Assembly (NCBI RefSeq): GCF_013607875.1
Contig: NZ_VDES01000002.1
Span: 389,638 to 453,637, forward strand
Direction of reading: 5' to 3'
Length of the DNA stretch: 64,000 nucleotides
Source of the DNA: Blastomonas ursincola
GTDB taxonomy: Bacteria > Pseudomonadota > Alphaproteobacteria > Sphingomonadales > Sphingomonadaceae
Of the stretch, positions 38,245-47,561 are shown piece by piece. Numbering within the stretch: position 1 is the first letter of the stretch; each line of letters opens with the position of its first letter. The notes below the pieces were generated by a model. That model saw only the letters and a list, made by a program, of their open reading frames with translations. It was not told where the DNA came from and made no database searches. The translations under genes and the position numbers were made by a program.

Positions 38245-39684
38245 TTACTCGCCCGCATCCGCCACCGGCTCGGTCGGCAGTGCTTCGGGTTGGGGTGCGG
38301 GCTCGGTTGTCTCGGCCGGCGCGTCCGCTGCGCCGCGGATCAGGTGGAACCTGTCCTGCCGCCCGTCGAGATATGCGACCTTCTCGCCGTCGAAGAACAT
38401 GTCCTCCTCGGTGCGGAAGGAAACCGCCTTGTCGCCCCATTCGGGCACGTTGTTGGTGACCGCGAGCTCGATCGACCAGGCGGTGCTGCCGCGGACGAGA
38501 TAGCGGCCGGCGGGGCTGCTGTCCTGATTGTCCCAGAAGCCGATCGCCGGTCCCGCGCCGTGCCCGTGAAAACCGATGGGATGCGAATAGATGCTCGGCT
38601 GATAGCCCGATGCGATCGCCTTGGCGCGGGTGGCCGCGAGCAGGTCGTTGCCGGTCAGGCCGACACGGAATTCGCCGGTCAATATGTCCTGCACCGCATT
38701 GGCGGCAGCGAGCCCTTCCTTCAGGCCGGCCGGCGCGTCGGTCTCGCCGGGTTTGAGAACATAAGCGAGATGCTGGGTATCGGTGTTTAGCCCCAGATAG
38801 GTGATGCCGAAATCGGTCCACAGCATGTCACCGGGCTGGATAACGGCATCGCCGGTCAGCTCGCCCGCCTCGCTGGCGCGGAAAATGGCGAGCGAGGGAT
38901 GGAACCAGGTCTTGAGGCCCAGCGCGCTGATCTTCTCGCGCATCCACCACTGCACATCCTCTGCCGTGGTCTGGCCCGGCGTGATGACCTTGTCGGACAG
39001 CGCCTCGGCGATGATCGCGTGCGCCAGGCGGACGATCGACGGATAGACCTCCATCTCGGCGGGGATGCGGCTTTCCAGCCAGCCGATGGCGAGCGGCCCG
39101 GCGGGCACGATTCGCTCGCGATATTCGGGCGGCAGCGCGGCGACGAAATCCTCGTACTGGCTGTGGCTGAGGCCATCGGCGAGCGCGGTCTGCGACGAGA
39201 TGTTCATCGCGATCTTCTGCGGATTGCGCTCGGCGACGATCTCGGCAAGCCGCTTCCACTGGTCGGGCTGTTGCTCGGGCGTCCAGACGGGGGCGAACAT
39301 TCCCGCGAGGCCATAACGGCTCACCGTCAGCCGCTCGACCGGCTTGCCCTCGCCCGGATCGAAGAACACCAGGATCGTCCGCCGCCGCGCATGCATCGAA
39401 CGTGCATCGAGCATGGTCGCGACCACCGGGTCCTCGTCATATTCGCGCGCGATCAGCACCCACATGTCGACGCCCTGTTCGCGCATCAGCGCCGGGACGA
39501 CGGTCTCTAGCCGCTGGGCGAGCCAGGCATCGCGCAACTTCGCCTGTTCGCGCAGGGGGAGGATGGCGGGATAATCGGGAGCTTCTGCCTCGGCGGTATT
39601 GCCGGCAGACTGGGCCGATACGGGCGAGGCCAGCATCAGCGAGGCGGCGAGCGCGGTGGACAGCAGGACGGCGACGGATTTCAT
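38245..39684 (-). CDS. Exported M24 family peptidase (aminopeptidase P-like)
   Basis: A 479-residue protein with a Sec signal peptide (KSVAVLLSTALAASLMLASPVSAQ). An N-terminal creatinase-like domain (MWVLIAREYDEDPVVATML) precedes a pita-bread fold. Metal ligands expected of M24 enzymes are visible in LWTDFGITYLGLNTDTQH (two Asp) and HPIGFHGHGAGPAIGFWD (His). The Glu in AWSIELAVTNNVPEWG also fits. The C-terminal tail is Pro/Glu/Ala rich. The open frame runs further upstream, but the signal peptide fixes this ATG. It may act on X-Pro peptides in the periplasm. Confidence 0.86.
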   Translation of the reverse strand: MKSVAVLLSTALAASLMLASPVSAQSAGNTAEAEAPDYPAILPLREQAKLRDAWLAQRLETVVPALMREQGVDMWVLIAREYDEDPVVATMLDARSMHARRRTILVFFDPGEGKPVERLTVSRYGLAGMFAPVWTPEQQPDQWKRLAEIVAERNPQKIAMNISSQTALADGLSHSQYEDFVAALPPEYRERIVPAGPLAIGWLESRIPAEMEVYPSIVRLAHAIIAEALSDKVITPGQTTAEDVQWWMREKISALGLKTWFHPSLAIFRASEAGELTGDAVIQPGDMLWTDFGITYLGLNTDTQHLAYVLKPGETDAPAGLKEGLAAANAVQDILTGEFRVGLTGNDLLAATRAKAIASGYQPSIYSHPIGFHGHGAGPAIGFWDNQDSSPAGRYLVRGSTAWSIELAVTNNVPEWGDKAVSFRTEEDMFFDGEKVAYLDGRQDRFHLIRGAADAPAETTEPAPQPEALPTEPVADAGE

Positions 39685-39721
39685 GAGCTTCCCCGGGGTT
39701 GTTCGCAGGCGAGCTTTCTGC

Positions 39722-40450
39722 CTAGCCGGTGATGCCCGGTTGCGCCACCCTGTGCTGCGGCGCAAGCGCGCCGGGCCAGTCGATCTCGGGCCAGCCGCGT
39801 TCGCGCGCGACGATGCGCATCGGCATATGCGCATTGGTCACGAACGCCTCGTGCGCCAGTTCGAGCATCGGAATGTCCGAGACATGGTCAGAATAGCAGC
39901 GGATGCTGCACTCGGCCGGATCGAGCCCGTGTTCGGCCATCCAGGCGGCGATCATCTCCGCCTTGTGGATGCCGTAGCAATTGTGCCCGGCAATCTTGGG
40001 CTGCACGGTCCCGTGCGAGGAGACAAGGTCGGTCGCGATCACGTCGTCGATCCCAAGGCGCCGCGCGATCGCCTCGACATAGAGCCGGTAGGACGCCGTG
40101 GCGATGACGATGCGATAGCCTTCGGCGCGATCGGCGGCGATGCGCTCGAGCGCGCCGGGGCGGATATTGGTTGCAAAGACATGCTCGGCATGTGCTGCCA
40201 TGGGTTCTGCCAGCCAGGCGACCCGAAGTTCGCCCAGCAGCAGCCTCTGGTTGATCTGCTTGAGCTGGTCGCGGCTGACCAGGCGCAGGACATAGCCGAT
40301 CGCGGCGAGCAGCGAGAGCGGAAGCAGCACCAGCCGCCACGGCGCATGGCGCAGCGCCATCCACAGCAGGAAGCGCGCATAGGTCGGATGGACGGTAATC
40401 GTCCGATCCATATCGTAAAAGGCCAGCCTCTCCCCCACGCCCGCGAGCAT
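39722..40450 (-). CDS. HAD-IB family phosphatase
   Basis: A 242-residue haloacid dehalogenase-like hydrolase of the SerB/phospholipid phosphatase branch. Motif I is AFYDMDRTIT (DxDxT), motif II VIATASYRLYVE, and the motif III/IV region CYSDHVSDIPMLELA. A hydrophobic cap segment near residues 40-60 (PWRLVLLPLSLLAAIGYVL) suggests membrane contact. It is divergent from the Mla operon with a gap of about 130 bp, so a link to phospholipid traffic is possible but unproven. The frame is open upstream to 40750; the ATG at 40450 gives the family length. Confidence 0.82.
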   Translation of the reverse strand: MLAGVGERLAFYDMDRTITVHPTYARFLLWMALRHAPWRLVLLPLSLLAAIGYVLRLVSRDQLKQINQRLLLGELRVAWLAEPMAAHAEHVFATNIRPGALERIAADRAEGYRIVIATASYRLYVEAIARRLGIDDVIATDLVSSHGTVQPKIAGHNCYGIHKAEMIAAWMAEHGLDPAECSIRCYSDHVSDIPMLELAHEAFVTNAHMPMRIVARERGWPEIDWPGALAPQHRVAQPGITG

Positions 40451-40580
40451 TAACGCCAATGCGGCGGGAAACAAGCCGGTGCTTGCCGCGTATGGCCTGC
40501 ATGATGGCAAATTCCGCTGCGACCAATTGTGCGCCAAGGTGCTTGTGATCGCACCGTTTATCGCACAAGAAGGGCGGCAT

Positions 40581-41693
40581 ATGGGTGCCCCGGCCGACTT
40601 TGCGATCGAAGAGCGCGGTGAAACCGGCGCGGTGCTGCGCTTTTCCGGCAATCTCGATATCACCACCATTGCCGCTCTCGACAAGCGGTTGAAGGCGATC
40701 GACCAGCCGATCGGGCTGATCGACATGGCCGATACCGGGCATATCGACACCGTCGGCGCCTGGGTGGTCTATCGGCTGGCACGCGACCAGCGCTGCGAGA
40801 TCGTGAACCTCAGCGAATCGGGCAGCAGGTTGGTCGAGGCGGTGGGCCGATCGGACATCAGCGATATCGAGCCGCCGCACCGGCCCAATGTGGTCAGCCG
40901 GGTGCTCGCCAGCGTCGGCGAGGCGACGATGACCGCCTTGGGCTCGATGCTCGGCATGCTCGGCTTTTTCGGCGCGCTGGTGCGATCGCTGCTGTCGCTG
41001 ATCGCGCATCCGCGCCGCATCCGCTGGGCCGCGACCGTACGCCATTTCGAGCTGGTCGGCGTCTCGGCGCTCGGCATTGTCGGGCTGATGAGCTTCCTCA
41101 TCGGCATCGTCATCGCGCAGCAGGGCGCGGTGCAGCTGCGCCAGTTCGGCGCCGAGGTATTCACCGTCAACCTAGTCGGGCGACTGACCATTCGTGAACT
41201 GGGCGTGCTCATGACCGCAATCATGGTCGCGGGCCGGTCGGGCAGCGCGTTCGCGGCGCAGATCGGCACGATGAAGCTGACCGAGGAGGTCGACGCGATG
41301 CGCACGATCGGCGTCTCCCCGGTCGAGGCCCTGGTGCTGCCGCGCGTGACCGCTGCGGTGCTGATGATGCCGCTGCTCGGCTTCTATTCGATGATCGTCG
41401 CGATGATTGGCGGCGCGTTCCTGTGCTGGATCGTGCTCGAGATTCCGCCCGCCACCTTTGTCGTGCGCATCCAGGAGGTCGTCCCGATCACCGATTTCTA
41501 TGTCGGCATGATCAAGGCTCCGGTCTTCGGGCTGATCATCGCGCTCGCCGGCTGCTATCAGGGCATGCAGGTGCGCGGCAATGCCGAGGAAGTCGGCATG
41601 CGCACCACCGCCGCCGTGGTCCAGGCGATCTTCATGGTCATCGTGCTCGACGCGTTCTTCGCGGTCTTCTTTACCGAAGTGGGCTGGGGATGA
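40581..41693 (+). CDS. mlaE: MlaE-type lipid ABC transporter permease with N-terminal STAS domain
   Basis: A 370-residue permease of the Mla (phospholipid transport) system. Residues 1-100 form a STAS-like domain (LRFSGNLDITTIAALDKRL, DMADTGHIDTVGAWVVYRL). In enterobacteria this is the separate protein MlaB, so the two are fused here. The rest is an MlaE domain with about five to six membrane segments (VSALGIVGLMSFLIGIVIA) and the conserved ELGVLMTAIMVAGRSGSAFAAQIGTM, EVDAMRTIGVSPVEALVLPR. The ATG at 40581 was chosen; the frame is open about 100 nt upstream. It overlaps mlaF by ATGA. Confidence 0.92.
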   Translation: MGAPADFAIEERGETGAVLRFSGNLDITTIAALDKRLKAIDQPIGLIDMADTGHIDTVGAWVVYRLARDQRCEIVNLSESGSRLVEAVGRSDISDIEPPHRPNVVSRVLASVGEATMTALGSMLGMLGFFGALVRSLLSLIAHPRRIRWAATVRHFELVGVSALGIVGLMSFLIGIVIAQQGAVQLRQFGAEVFTVNLVGRLTIRELGVLMTAIMVAGRSGSAFAAQIGTMKLTEEVDAMRTIGVSPVEALVLPRVTAAVLMMPLLGFYSMIVAMIGGAFLCWIVLEIPPATFVVRIQEVVPITDFYVGMIKAPVFGLIIALAGCYQGMQVRGNAEEVGMRTTAAVVQAIFMVIVLDAFFAVFFTEVGWG

Positions 41694-42538
41694 GCGCAGC
41701 GCGGGAAAAGGACTGCGATGTCGCCATTCGCATCACGGGGCTGACCAACAGCTTCGGCGAGCAGGTGGTGCACGAGGATCTGTCGCTCGACGTGCGGCAT
41801 GGCGAGATCCTGGGCGTGGTCGGCGGATCGGGTACCGGCAAGTCAGTGCTGATGCGCTCGATCATCGGGCTGCAGCGGCCCGATGCCGGGCGCATCGAGG
41901 TGCTGGGCGAATCGATCCTCGACGGCGAGGAGGAGGATGTCTCGATCCGCAGCCGCTGGGGCGTGCTGTTCCAGGGCGGGGCGCTGTTCTCGACGCTCAC
42001 CGTCGCCGAGAACGTGATGGTGCCGCTCGCCGAATTCTATCCGAATATCGATCGCAAGCTGCGGCGCGAGATCGCGCTCTACAAGATCGCGCTGTCGGGC
42101 CTGCCCGAGGACGCGGCCGACAAATATCCGTCCGAGCTTTCGGGCGGCATGAAGAAACGCGCAGGGCTTGCGCGGGCGCTTGCGCTCGATCCCGACGTGC
42201 TGTTCCTCGACGAACCCACTGCGGGGCTCGACCCGATCGGCGCGGCGCGCTTCGATGCGCTGACCCGCGAGCTGCAGCGGACGCTGGGGCTGACGGTGTT
42301 CCTGATCACGCACGACCTCGATACGCTGCACGAGATCTGCGACCGGGTGGCGGTGCTCGCCGACAAGAAGGTCATCGCCATCGGCACGATCCCCGAACTG
42401 CTCGCCACCGATCATCCGTGGATCCAGGAGTATTTCAACGGCCCGCGCGGCCGCGCTGCCGCCGTTAGCCATGCCGACGAGGAACTGAAGCGCAAGCGCC
42501 TTCCGGCCAGCAGCAAGAGCCGGGGGTTCCTGCGATGA
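41690..42538 (+). CDS. mlaF: MlaF-type lipid ABC transporter ATPase
   Basis: The 282-residue nucleotide-binding subunit for the MlaE permease. It shows Walker A GGSGTGKS, the Q-loop GVLFQGGALFSTLTVAENV, the signature LSGGMKKRAGLARAL, Walker B VLFLDEPTAGLDP and the H-loop FLITHDL. The FQGGALFSSLTV-like segment is typical of MlaF rather than importers. The tail after residue 250 is basic. It starts inside the mlaE stop codon and mlaD follows after about 70 bp. Confidence 0.95.
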   Translation: MSAAREKDCDVAIRITGLTNSFGEQVVHEDLSLDVRHGEILGVVGGSGTGKSVLMRSIIGLQRPDAGRIEVLGESILDGEEEDVSIRSRWGVLFQGGALFSTLTVAENVMVPLAEFYPNIDRKLRREIALYKIALSGLPEDAADKYPSELSGGMKKRAGLARALALDPDVLFLDEPTAGLDPIGAARFDALTRELQRTLGLTVFLITHDLDTLHEICDRVAVLADKKVIAIGTIPELLATDHPWIQEYFNGPRGRAAAVSHADEELKRKRLPASSKSRGFLR

Positions 42539-42605
42539 CCTTGCGGAACGCCGTCGCCGCTTTGGCGGTTTACACCATCAGAACATCAGGGGCATAACCA
42601 ACGCC

Positions 42606-43553
42606 ATGGAAACACGCGCCAATCATGTCTGGGTGGGGACCGTCACCCTGGTGCTGCTGGCGGGCATCGCCGCTTTTGTCATCTGGTTGGCGGGGCTGGG
42701 TGAGACCGATCGGCAGCCCTATGACATCTTCTTCAAGACCTCGGTCGACGGCATCGCCAAGGGGTCGGTCGTCGCCTATTCGGGCGTGCCCTCTGGTCAG
42801 GTGACCGAGATCGCGCTCTGGGCCAAGGACCCGCAGTTCGTGCGCGTGCGGATCGAGGTCGATGCGCATGTTCCGATCCTCGAAGGCACCACCGCCACCA
42901 TCCAGGGCGTCGGCTTTACCGGCGTGTCGCAGATCCAGCTCGACGGTGCCAAGCAGGGCGCGCCCGCGATCACCGAGCCGGGACCCGAAGGCGTGCCTGT
43001 CATCCCGACCAAGCCCGGCGCGCTCGGTGAACTGCTCAACAATGCGCCGCTGCTGATCGAGCGGCTGGCGACATTGACCGAGCGCTTCACCCAGGTCCTG
43101 TCGGACGAGAACCAGAAGTCGATCTCGATCCTGCTCAAGAATTCGGGCCGGCTGACCGGCGAGCTGGCCGACAGCGCGCCCGAACTGCGCGCCGCGCTTG
43201 CCGAGCTGCGCGTGACGCTGACCAAGGCGGGGGTCGCCGCCGAGCAGCTCGGCATGACCGCGCAGTCGACCAAGGAAGTACTCGACAGCGAAGGCCGTCC
43301 GCTGGCACGGCAACTCGCCAAGACGCTGGCCGATACCGACAAGGCGCTGGTCAAGCTGACCGAGACGATGGACGAGGCCAAGCCGGGTCTGCGTCAGTTC
43401 TCGACCACCACCTTGCCCGAGACCGAGGCGCTGGTGCGCGACCTGCGCGTCACCGCGCGCGCGCTGTCGGCGATCACCGAGAAGATCGATCAGGAAGGCG
43501 CAGGCGGACTGCTCAGCGCGCCGCCGCTGCCCGATTACAAGCCGAAGAATTGA
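42606..43553 (+). CDS. mlaD: MlaD-family (MCE domain) lipid-binding protein
   Basis: A 315-residue inner-membrane-anchored periplasmic protein. One N-terminal transmembrane helix (WVGTVTLVLLAGIAAFVIWL) leads to an MCE domain at about residues 38-120 (YDIFFKTSVDGIAKGSVVAYSG, ATIQGVGFTGVSQIQL). A long helical C-terminal region follows (TLTERFTQVLSDENQKSISI). Such proteins bind phospholipid between the ABC complex and the outer membrane. Longer than E. coli MlaD because of the helical tail. It sits between mlaF and the lipoprotein gene. Confidence 0.93.
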   Translation: METRANHVWVGTVTLVLLAGIAAFVIWLAGLGETDRQPYDIFFKTSVDGIAKGSVVAYSGVPSGQVTEIALWAKDPQFVRVRIEVDAHVPILEGTTATIQGVGFTGVSQIQLDGAKQGAPAITEPGPEGVPVIPTKPGALGELLNNAPLLIERLATLTERFTQVLSDENQKSISILLKNSGRLTGELADSAPELRAALAELRVTLTKAGVAAEQLGMTAQSTKEVLDSEGRPLARQLAKTLADTDKALVKLTETMDEAKPGLRQFSTTTLPETEALVRDLRVTARALSAITEKIDQEGAGGLLSAPPLPDYKPKN

Positions 43554-43564
43554 GAGGCTACGCC

Positions 43565-44158
43565 ATGACCGCCACGTTCCGTTCATTGCTGGCCGCCGGC
43601 GCTGCCTGCGCCTTGCTCGCCGGTTGCGTCAGCTTCGGTTCCGAAGCGCCGCCGCAGTTGCTGACGCTGACCTCCAGCGCCACGCCGGGGGCGGGGTCGA
43701 TGGCATCGGCGTCGGTGACCGATGCGATCGTGGTCGATACACCCACGGTCGAGCGCACGCTCGATCAGGTGCGCGTGCCGGTGCAGGTCAGCGACAGTGC
43801 CATCGCCTATGTCAAGGATGCGGTCTGGGCGGACAAGCCCGCGCGATTGTTCCGCACCGTGCTGGCCGAGACGCTGGCGGCGAAGAGCGGGCGGCTGGTG
43901 CTCGACCAGGTCGAGACCGGGGCCGAGCGCAGCACGATGCTCTCGGGCCAGCTCCAGCGCTTCGGCTATGACGAGGACAGGCGCGCTGCGATCGTCCGCT
44001 TCGACGCGGTGGTGCGCAAGCCCGGCAGCCCCTTGCGCAAGCAGCGCTTCGAGGCGAGCGTTCCGGTCGCGACGGTTGACGCGGTGACGGTGGGTGCGGC
44101 ATTGAACCAGGCGGCAAACACGGTCGCGGCCGAGGTCGCGGCCTGGACCACTGGCTGA
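43565..44158 (+). CDS. ABC-type transport auxiliary lipoprotein (PqiC/DUF330-like)
   Basis: A 197-residue lipoprotein: signal peptide with lipobox LLAGC, then a small domain resembling ABC-transporter auxiliary components (IVVDTPTVERTLDQVRVPVQ, YVKDAVWADKPARLFRTVL, LSGQLQRFGYDEDRRAAIV). In other genomes such proteins accompany MlaEFD/MCE systems and link them to the outer membrane. The frame opens at a TTG overlapping the mlaD stop, but ATG 43565 has GAGAGG 7 nt upstream and begins the signal peptide. It is the last gene of the Mla operon. Confidence 0.85.
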   Translation: MTATFRSLLAAGAACALLAGCVSFGSEAPPQLLTLTSSATPGAGSMASASVTDAIVVDTPTVERTLDQVRVPVQVSDSAIAYVKDAVWADKPARLFRTVLAETLAAKSGRLVLDQVETGAERSTMLSGQLQRFGYDEDRRAAIVRFDAVVRKPGSPLRKQRFEASVPVATVDAVTVGAALNQAANTVAAEVAAWTTG

Positions 44159-44197
44159 TCGGCCTCTTTTTCCGCTTCATTACAGGATAATCGAACC

Positions 44198-44620
44198 ATG
44201 GCGCATTTCCTCATCGTCGAGGCACGCTTCTACGATCATTTGAACGACCTGCTGCTCGAAGGCGCGCGCGCCGCGATCAAGGCGGCGGGGCACAGCCATG
44301 AAACGCTGACCGTTCCGGGGGCGCTGGAAATCCCGGCAGCCATCGCCATGGCATCGGAAACGCAGCGTTTTGACGGTTTTGTCGCGATCGGCGTGATCAT
44401 CCGCGGCGAGACCTATCATTTCGAGGTGGTCTCGAACGAAAGCGCGCGCGCGATCATGGCGCTGACGCTCGACGGCCTGCCGATCGGCAATGGCATTCTC
44501 ACCGTCGAGAACGAGGCCCAGGCGCTCACCCGGGCAAAGAAGGACGAGAAGGACAAGGGCGGCGACGCTGCCCGCGCCGCCATCGCCATGCTCGAGATTT
44601 CAGAGAAGCTCGCCGGCTGA
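44198..44620 (+). CDS. ribH: 6,7-dimethyl-8-ribityllumazine synthase
   Basis: Makes the lumazine precursor of riboflavin from the RibB and RibD pathway products. The 140 residues show the typical small core: [53 protein letters not shown] with the catalytic His, and [17 protein letters not shown]. It is separated by 22 kb from ribDEB and lies 39 bp after the Mla lipoprotein gene on the same strand. No FMN riboswitch is seen in the gap. Confidence 0.96.
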   Translation: MAHFLIVEARFYDHLNDLLLEGARAAIKAAGHSHETLTVPGALEIPAAIAMASETQRFDGFVAIGVIIRGETYHFEVVSNESARAIMALTLDGLPIGNGILTVENEAQALTRAKKDEKDKGGDAARAAIAMLEISEKLAG

Positions 44621-44648
44621 CGCTGCCGTCCCCGGCCCGACCGTTCCC

Positions 44649-45650
44649 CTATTTGGAGGGTAGCGGCGCGGGAACGGGCCGTGACGGCATGGCGCCGGGT
44701 GCCTTCGCGCCGCCCGGTGCACTCGCCGATCCTGCGGTCGGGTCGGTAAATGCCAGGGTAATCGAGATGCGGCGGTTGGCCGGGTCGTTGCGGTCCATCG
44801 GATTGTATGGCTCCTTGTCGGCCACGCCTTCGATGCGGTGCACCTGACCCGGATTTATCCCCCCGATCACCAGCGCCCTGCGCGTCGCCTCGGCGCGGCT
44901 GGTCGAGAGCATCCAGTTGTTCATCGTCTTGCCCGAGGCATAGGGCAGGGCATCGGTATGCCCGCGGATGATCACCGGATTGGGCATACCGTTGATGACC
45001 TGCGCGACCTCTTTCAGCAATTCGGCCGCCTTGGGAACCAGCTTGTCGGTCGACAGCGCGAACATGCTGAAATTGGCTTCGTCCACCAGGTCGATGCGCA
45101 GGCCTTCACGCGTATCGGTGAAGCGCACGTTCTTGAGCAGCTTGCTGAGCTGCTCGCTGCCGCCTAGCCGCTCCTCGAGCTGCTTCTTGAGCTTCTCGAA
45201 CTGTTCCTTCTCGGCCAGCTGCTGCGCCTTCCGCATCGCCGCCCGCTGCTCTTCGGTCATGTTGCTATAGGGGCTCTTGCCGGCATCATCGGCGGTCCCG
45301 GTGGCATCCTGCGGAATGGTGATCGTCCGCGTTCCAGTCTGGCCGGCGCGGTTGGGATAATCGTCGCGCCCGACGATCGATTCCCCGCCGAACAGGCCGT
45401 TGGAGCCGGCGCTGCCCGATTTCAGCTCGACGATGGTCGGCGCGAAATAGTCGGCAATTGCCTTGCGGTCCTTTTCCTCGGTCGCGCCGAGCAGCCACAT
45501 CAGCAGGAAGAAGGCCATCATTGCCGTCACGAAGTCAGCATAGGCCACCTTCCAGGCGCCGCCATGATGGCCGCCATGGCCTTCCTCGATGATCTTCTTG
45601 ACGATGATCGGGCGGACATTCTCCACCGGATCGGGCTTGCGCTTGGCCAT
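44649..45650 (-). CDS. motB: Flagellar motor stator protein MotB
   Basis: A stator subunit that anchors to peptidoglycan and conducts ions with MotA. The 333 residues have a single transmembrane helix in WKVAYADFVTAMMAFFLLMW, which includes the ion-binding Asp39. A plug/linker follows, with Gln/Lys-rich coiled coil around residues 130-165. The C-terminal OmpA-like domain holds NPVIIRGHTDALPY and MLSTSRAEATRRALV. The C-terminus is Pro/Ala rich. It is 3 nt downstream of motA and the last gene of the long minus-strand flagellar operon. Confidence 0.95.
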   Translation of the reverse strand: MAKRKPDPVENVRPIIVKKIIEEGHGGHHGGAWKVAYADFVTAMMAFFLLMWLLGATEEKDRKAIADYFAPTIVELKSGSAGSNGLFGGESIVGRDDYPNRAGQTGTRTITIPQDATGTADDAGKSPYSNMTEEQRAAMRKAQQLAEKEQFEKLKKQLEERLGGSEQLSKLLKNVRFTDTREGLRIDLVDEANFSMFALSTDKLVPKAAELLKEVAQVINGMPNPVIIRGHTDALPYASGKTMNNWMLSTSRAEATRRALVIGGINPGQVHRIEGVADKEPYNPMDRNDPANRRISITLAFTDPTAGSASAPGGAKAPGAMPSRPVPAPLPSK

Positions 45651-45653
45651 GGC

Positions 45654-46517
45654 TTAGCGGCCCCGCATGCCGTCGAACACGTCGGCAAAGGTCGGCTGGT
45701 TGGCGTGACCCAGGCTCGAGCGTGCAGCCTCGATCACCAGCGGCTGCGGATGGCCGTGGAGCGATGCGATGATGATCTGTTTGGCAACGTGATACATCGC
45801 GCCATCGGCCTCGATCACCTGCTTGCAGCGGTTGGCTAGCGGACCGACCAGACCATAAGCGAGAAAAATCCCGAGGAACGTACCGACCAGTGCCGAACCG
45901 ATCATTTCGCCCAGGATGGCCGGCGGCTTGTCGATCGAGCCCATGGTCTTGACGATCCCGAGAACGGCCGCGACGATCCCGAGCGCGGGCAAGGCATCCG
46001 CGAGGTTCTGCAGGCCGTCGGCGGGGCCGACCGCCTCGTGGTGATGCGTCTTGATCGCCTGATCGACGACATCCTCCACCGCATGCGGATCGAGCTGGCC
46101 CGACGAGACGACGACGAGGCGCAGCGAATCGCAGATCAGATGGATCAGCGTCGTATCCTTGAGCAGCGTGGGATATTCCGAAAAGACCGAGGAGCTCTTG
46201 GGGTCCTCGATATGCGGCTCGAGCGCCACCGGGCCTTCGGTGCGCAGCATCTTCATCAGCTTGGACACCAGGAAGATGCAGTCGAGAAAATCCTGCTTCT
46301 TGTACTTGGCACCCTTGAACGCGGTCTTGACGCCGCCGCCGATCGCCTTGATGTGCGCGCCCGAATTGCCGATCAGCATCGAGCCTGCAGCCGCGCCGCC
46401 GATGATCATCATTTCCAGCGGCAGGGCGTGCAGAATGACGCCCATGCTGCCCCCGGCGAGAATGAACCCGCCGAACACCATGGCGATCAGGACGACAAAG
46501 CCAATTGCTGCGAACAT
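45654..46517 (-). CDS. motA: Flagellar motor stator protein MotA
   Basis: The 287-residue membrane half of the stator. Segments are visible at the N-terminus (AAIGFVVLIAMVFGGFILAGG and HALPLEMMIIGGAAAGSMLI). A cytoplasmic loop follows (LLKDTTLIHLICDSLRL). Two later helices include LGIVAAVLGIVKTMGSI with the conserved Pro/Gly pattern and GSALVGTFLGIFLAYGLVGPLAN. The charged loop residues that contact FliG in family members lie around residues 90-100. It precedes motB closely and is about 155 bp from flgL. Confidence 0.95.
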   Translation of the reverse strand: MFAAIGFVVLIAMVFGGFILAGGSMGVILHALPLEMMIIGGAAAGSMLIGNSGAHIKAIGGGVKTAFKGAKYKKQDFLDCIFLVSKLMKMLRTEGPVALEPHIEDPKSSSVFSEYPTLLKDTTLIHLICDSLRLVVVSSGQLDPHAVEDVVDQAIKTHHHEAVGPADGLQNLADALPALGIVAAVLGIVKTMGSIDKPPAILGEMIGSALVGTFLGIFLAYGLVGPLANRCKQVIEADGAMYHVAKQIIIASLHGHPQPLVIEAARSSLGHANQPTFADVFDGMRGR

Positions 46518-46672
46518 CGCGGTTCCCTTGATCGTGATAATTGCCCACCGGACGGTGGCGCAATGCGGGCTGAAAAACCGGCCCGTTCAGATCGTAGAAC
46601 GGCTTTTGACGATCGTGGTTAAGCGCAAAACAGGGTTAACAGCGCGGGCGTTGGCGTTAACCCGGTGGATCA

Positions 46673-47542
46673 TCAGCGCAGGAAGTCGAGCAGCGACTGT
46701 TGAGAGACCTTGGCATAGACGGCCTGGGTGGCCTGCAGGTTGGTCAGCAACGTCTGGATCCGGGTCAGGGCCTCGGCGACATTCGCATCGACCAGTTCCG
46801 ATTTGCGCGAGGCCAGCGACAGCTTGCTCTGCTCCAGCTCCTCGCGCGCCGATTCGATGGAATTCTTCACCACGCCCTGGCGGGTCAGCAGCTGCGTCAT
46901 GCGGTCGATCGCGCCGTCGAGCGCGGTCAGCTGCGCATTTCGGGCGGCCTGGCCGGTGGCCGTGTTGTCGCGGATCGCGGCGGCGGTATCGGTCATGATC
47001 TGTTCCAGGCTGCGCGTGGCTCCGCCAGCGCCCCCGTCGACATCGATATTCGCCTGGACCTCGTCCAGATTGGGCGCAGACACGACGAAGCGGGCATCGC
47101 CCATCGGAATGCGGATGACCGGCCCGTTGCCGAACAGCTGCCCGCCGAAATTGTCGCGCTGGCCCAGCGCATCGTTGAAATCGGCGTTGATCCCCTCGAC
47201 CTCGAGCGCGAGCACTTCGGGGTCGGCCGTGCTGATCGTGCCGGTATTGGCCAGCAGCAGCAGCTCGCGCGTGCGGATGAGCCCGCTCACGATGGTGTTG
47301 AGGCTCGCCTCGGCCTGGTTGGCGCGCGTGTCGGCGCGGCCCAGATTGTTGACCCAGGCGGCTTCGTCCGACTGGAAGCGCGAGATGTTCGAGGACTCGA
47401 GCCAGGCCTTGGGATCGTTCGAGGGCCGGGCGATGCGGCTCTCGCCGCTGACCAGCGCCTGCTGATCGGCGATCTGCTGGCTCAGCCGCACCTGCCGGGT
47501 GACATCCTGCGGCGCGCGATAGCGGTTGACGGATTGGACCAT
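46673..47542 (-). CDS. flgL: Flagellar hook-filament junction protein FlgL
   Basis: The 289-residue hook-associated protein 3 joins hook and filament with FlgK. The N-terminus matches the flagellin-like coiled-coil (QDVTRQVRLSQQIADQQALVSGESRIARPSNDP). The C-terminal helix pairs with it (VEDANVAEA-like VDANVAEALTRIQTLLTNLQATQAVYAKV). The middle domain is short. It is separated from flgK by only 19 bp. Flagellin itself is not in the window. Confidence 0.9.
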   Translation of the reverse strand: MVQSVNRYRAPQDVTRQVRLSQQIADQQALVSGESRIARPSNDPKAWLESSNISRFQSDEAAWVNNLGRADTRANQAEASLNTIVSGLIRTRELLLLANTGTISTADPEVLALEVEGINADFNDALGQRDNFGGQLFGNGPVIRIPMGDARFVVSAPNLDEVQANIDVDGGAGGATRSLEQIMTDTAAAIRDNTATGQAARNAQLTALDGAIDRMTQLLTRQGVVKNSIESAREELEQSKLSLASRKSELVDANVAEALTRIQTLLTNLQATQAVYAKVSQQSLLDFLR

Positions 47543-47561
47543 GATGTCGTGCCTTGTCGCG

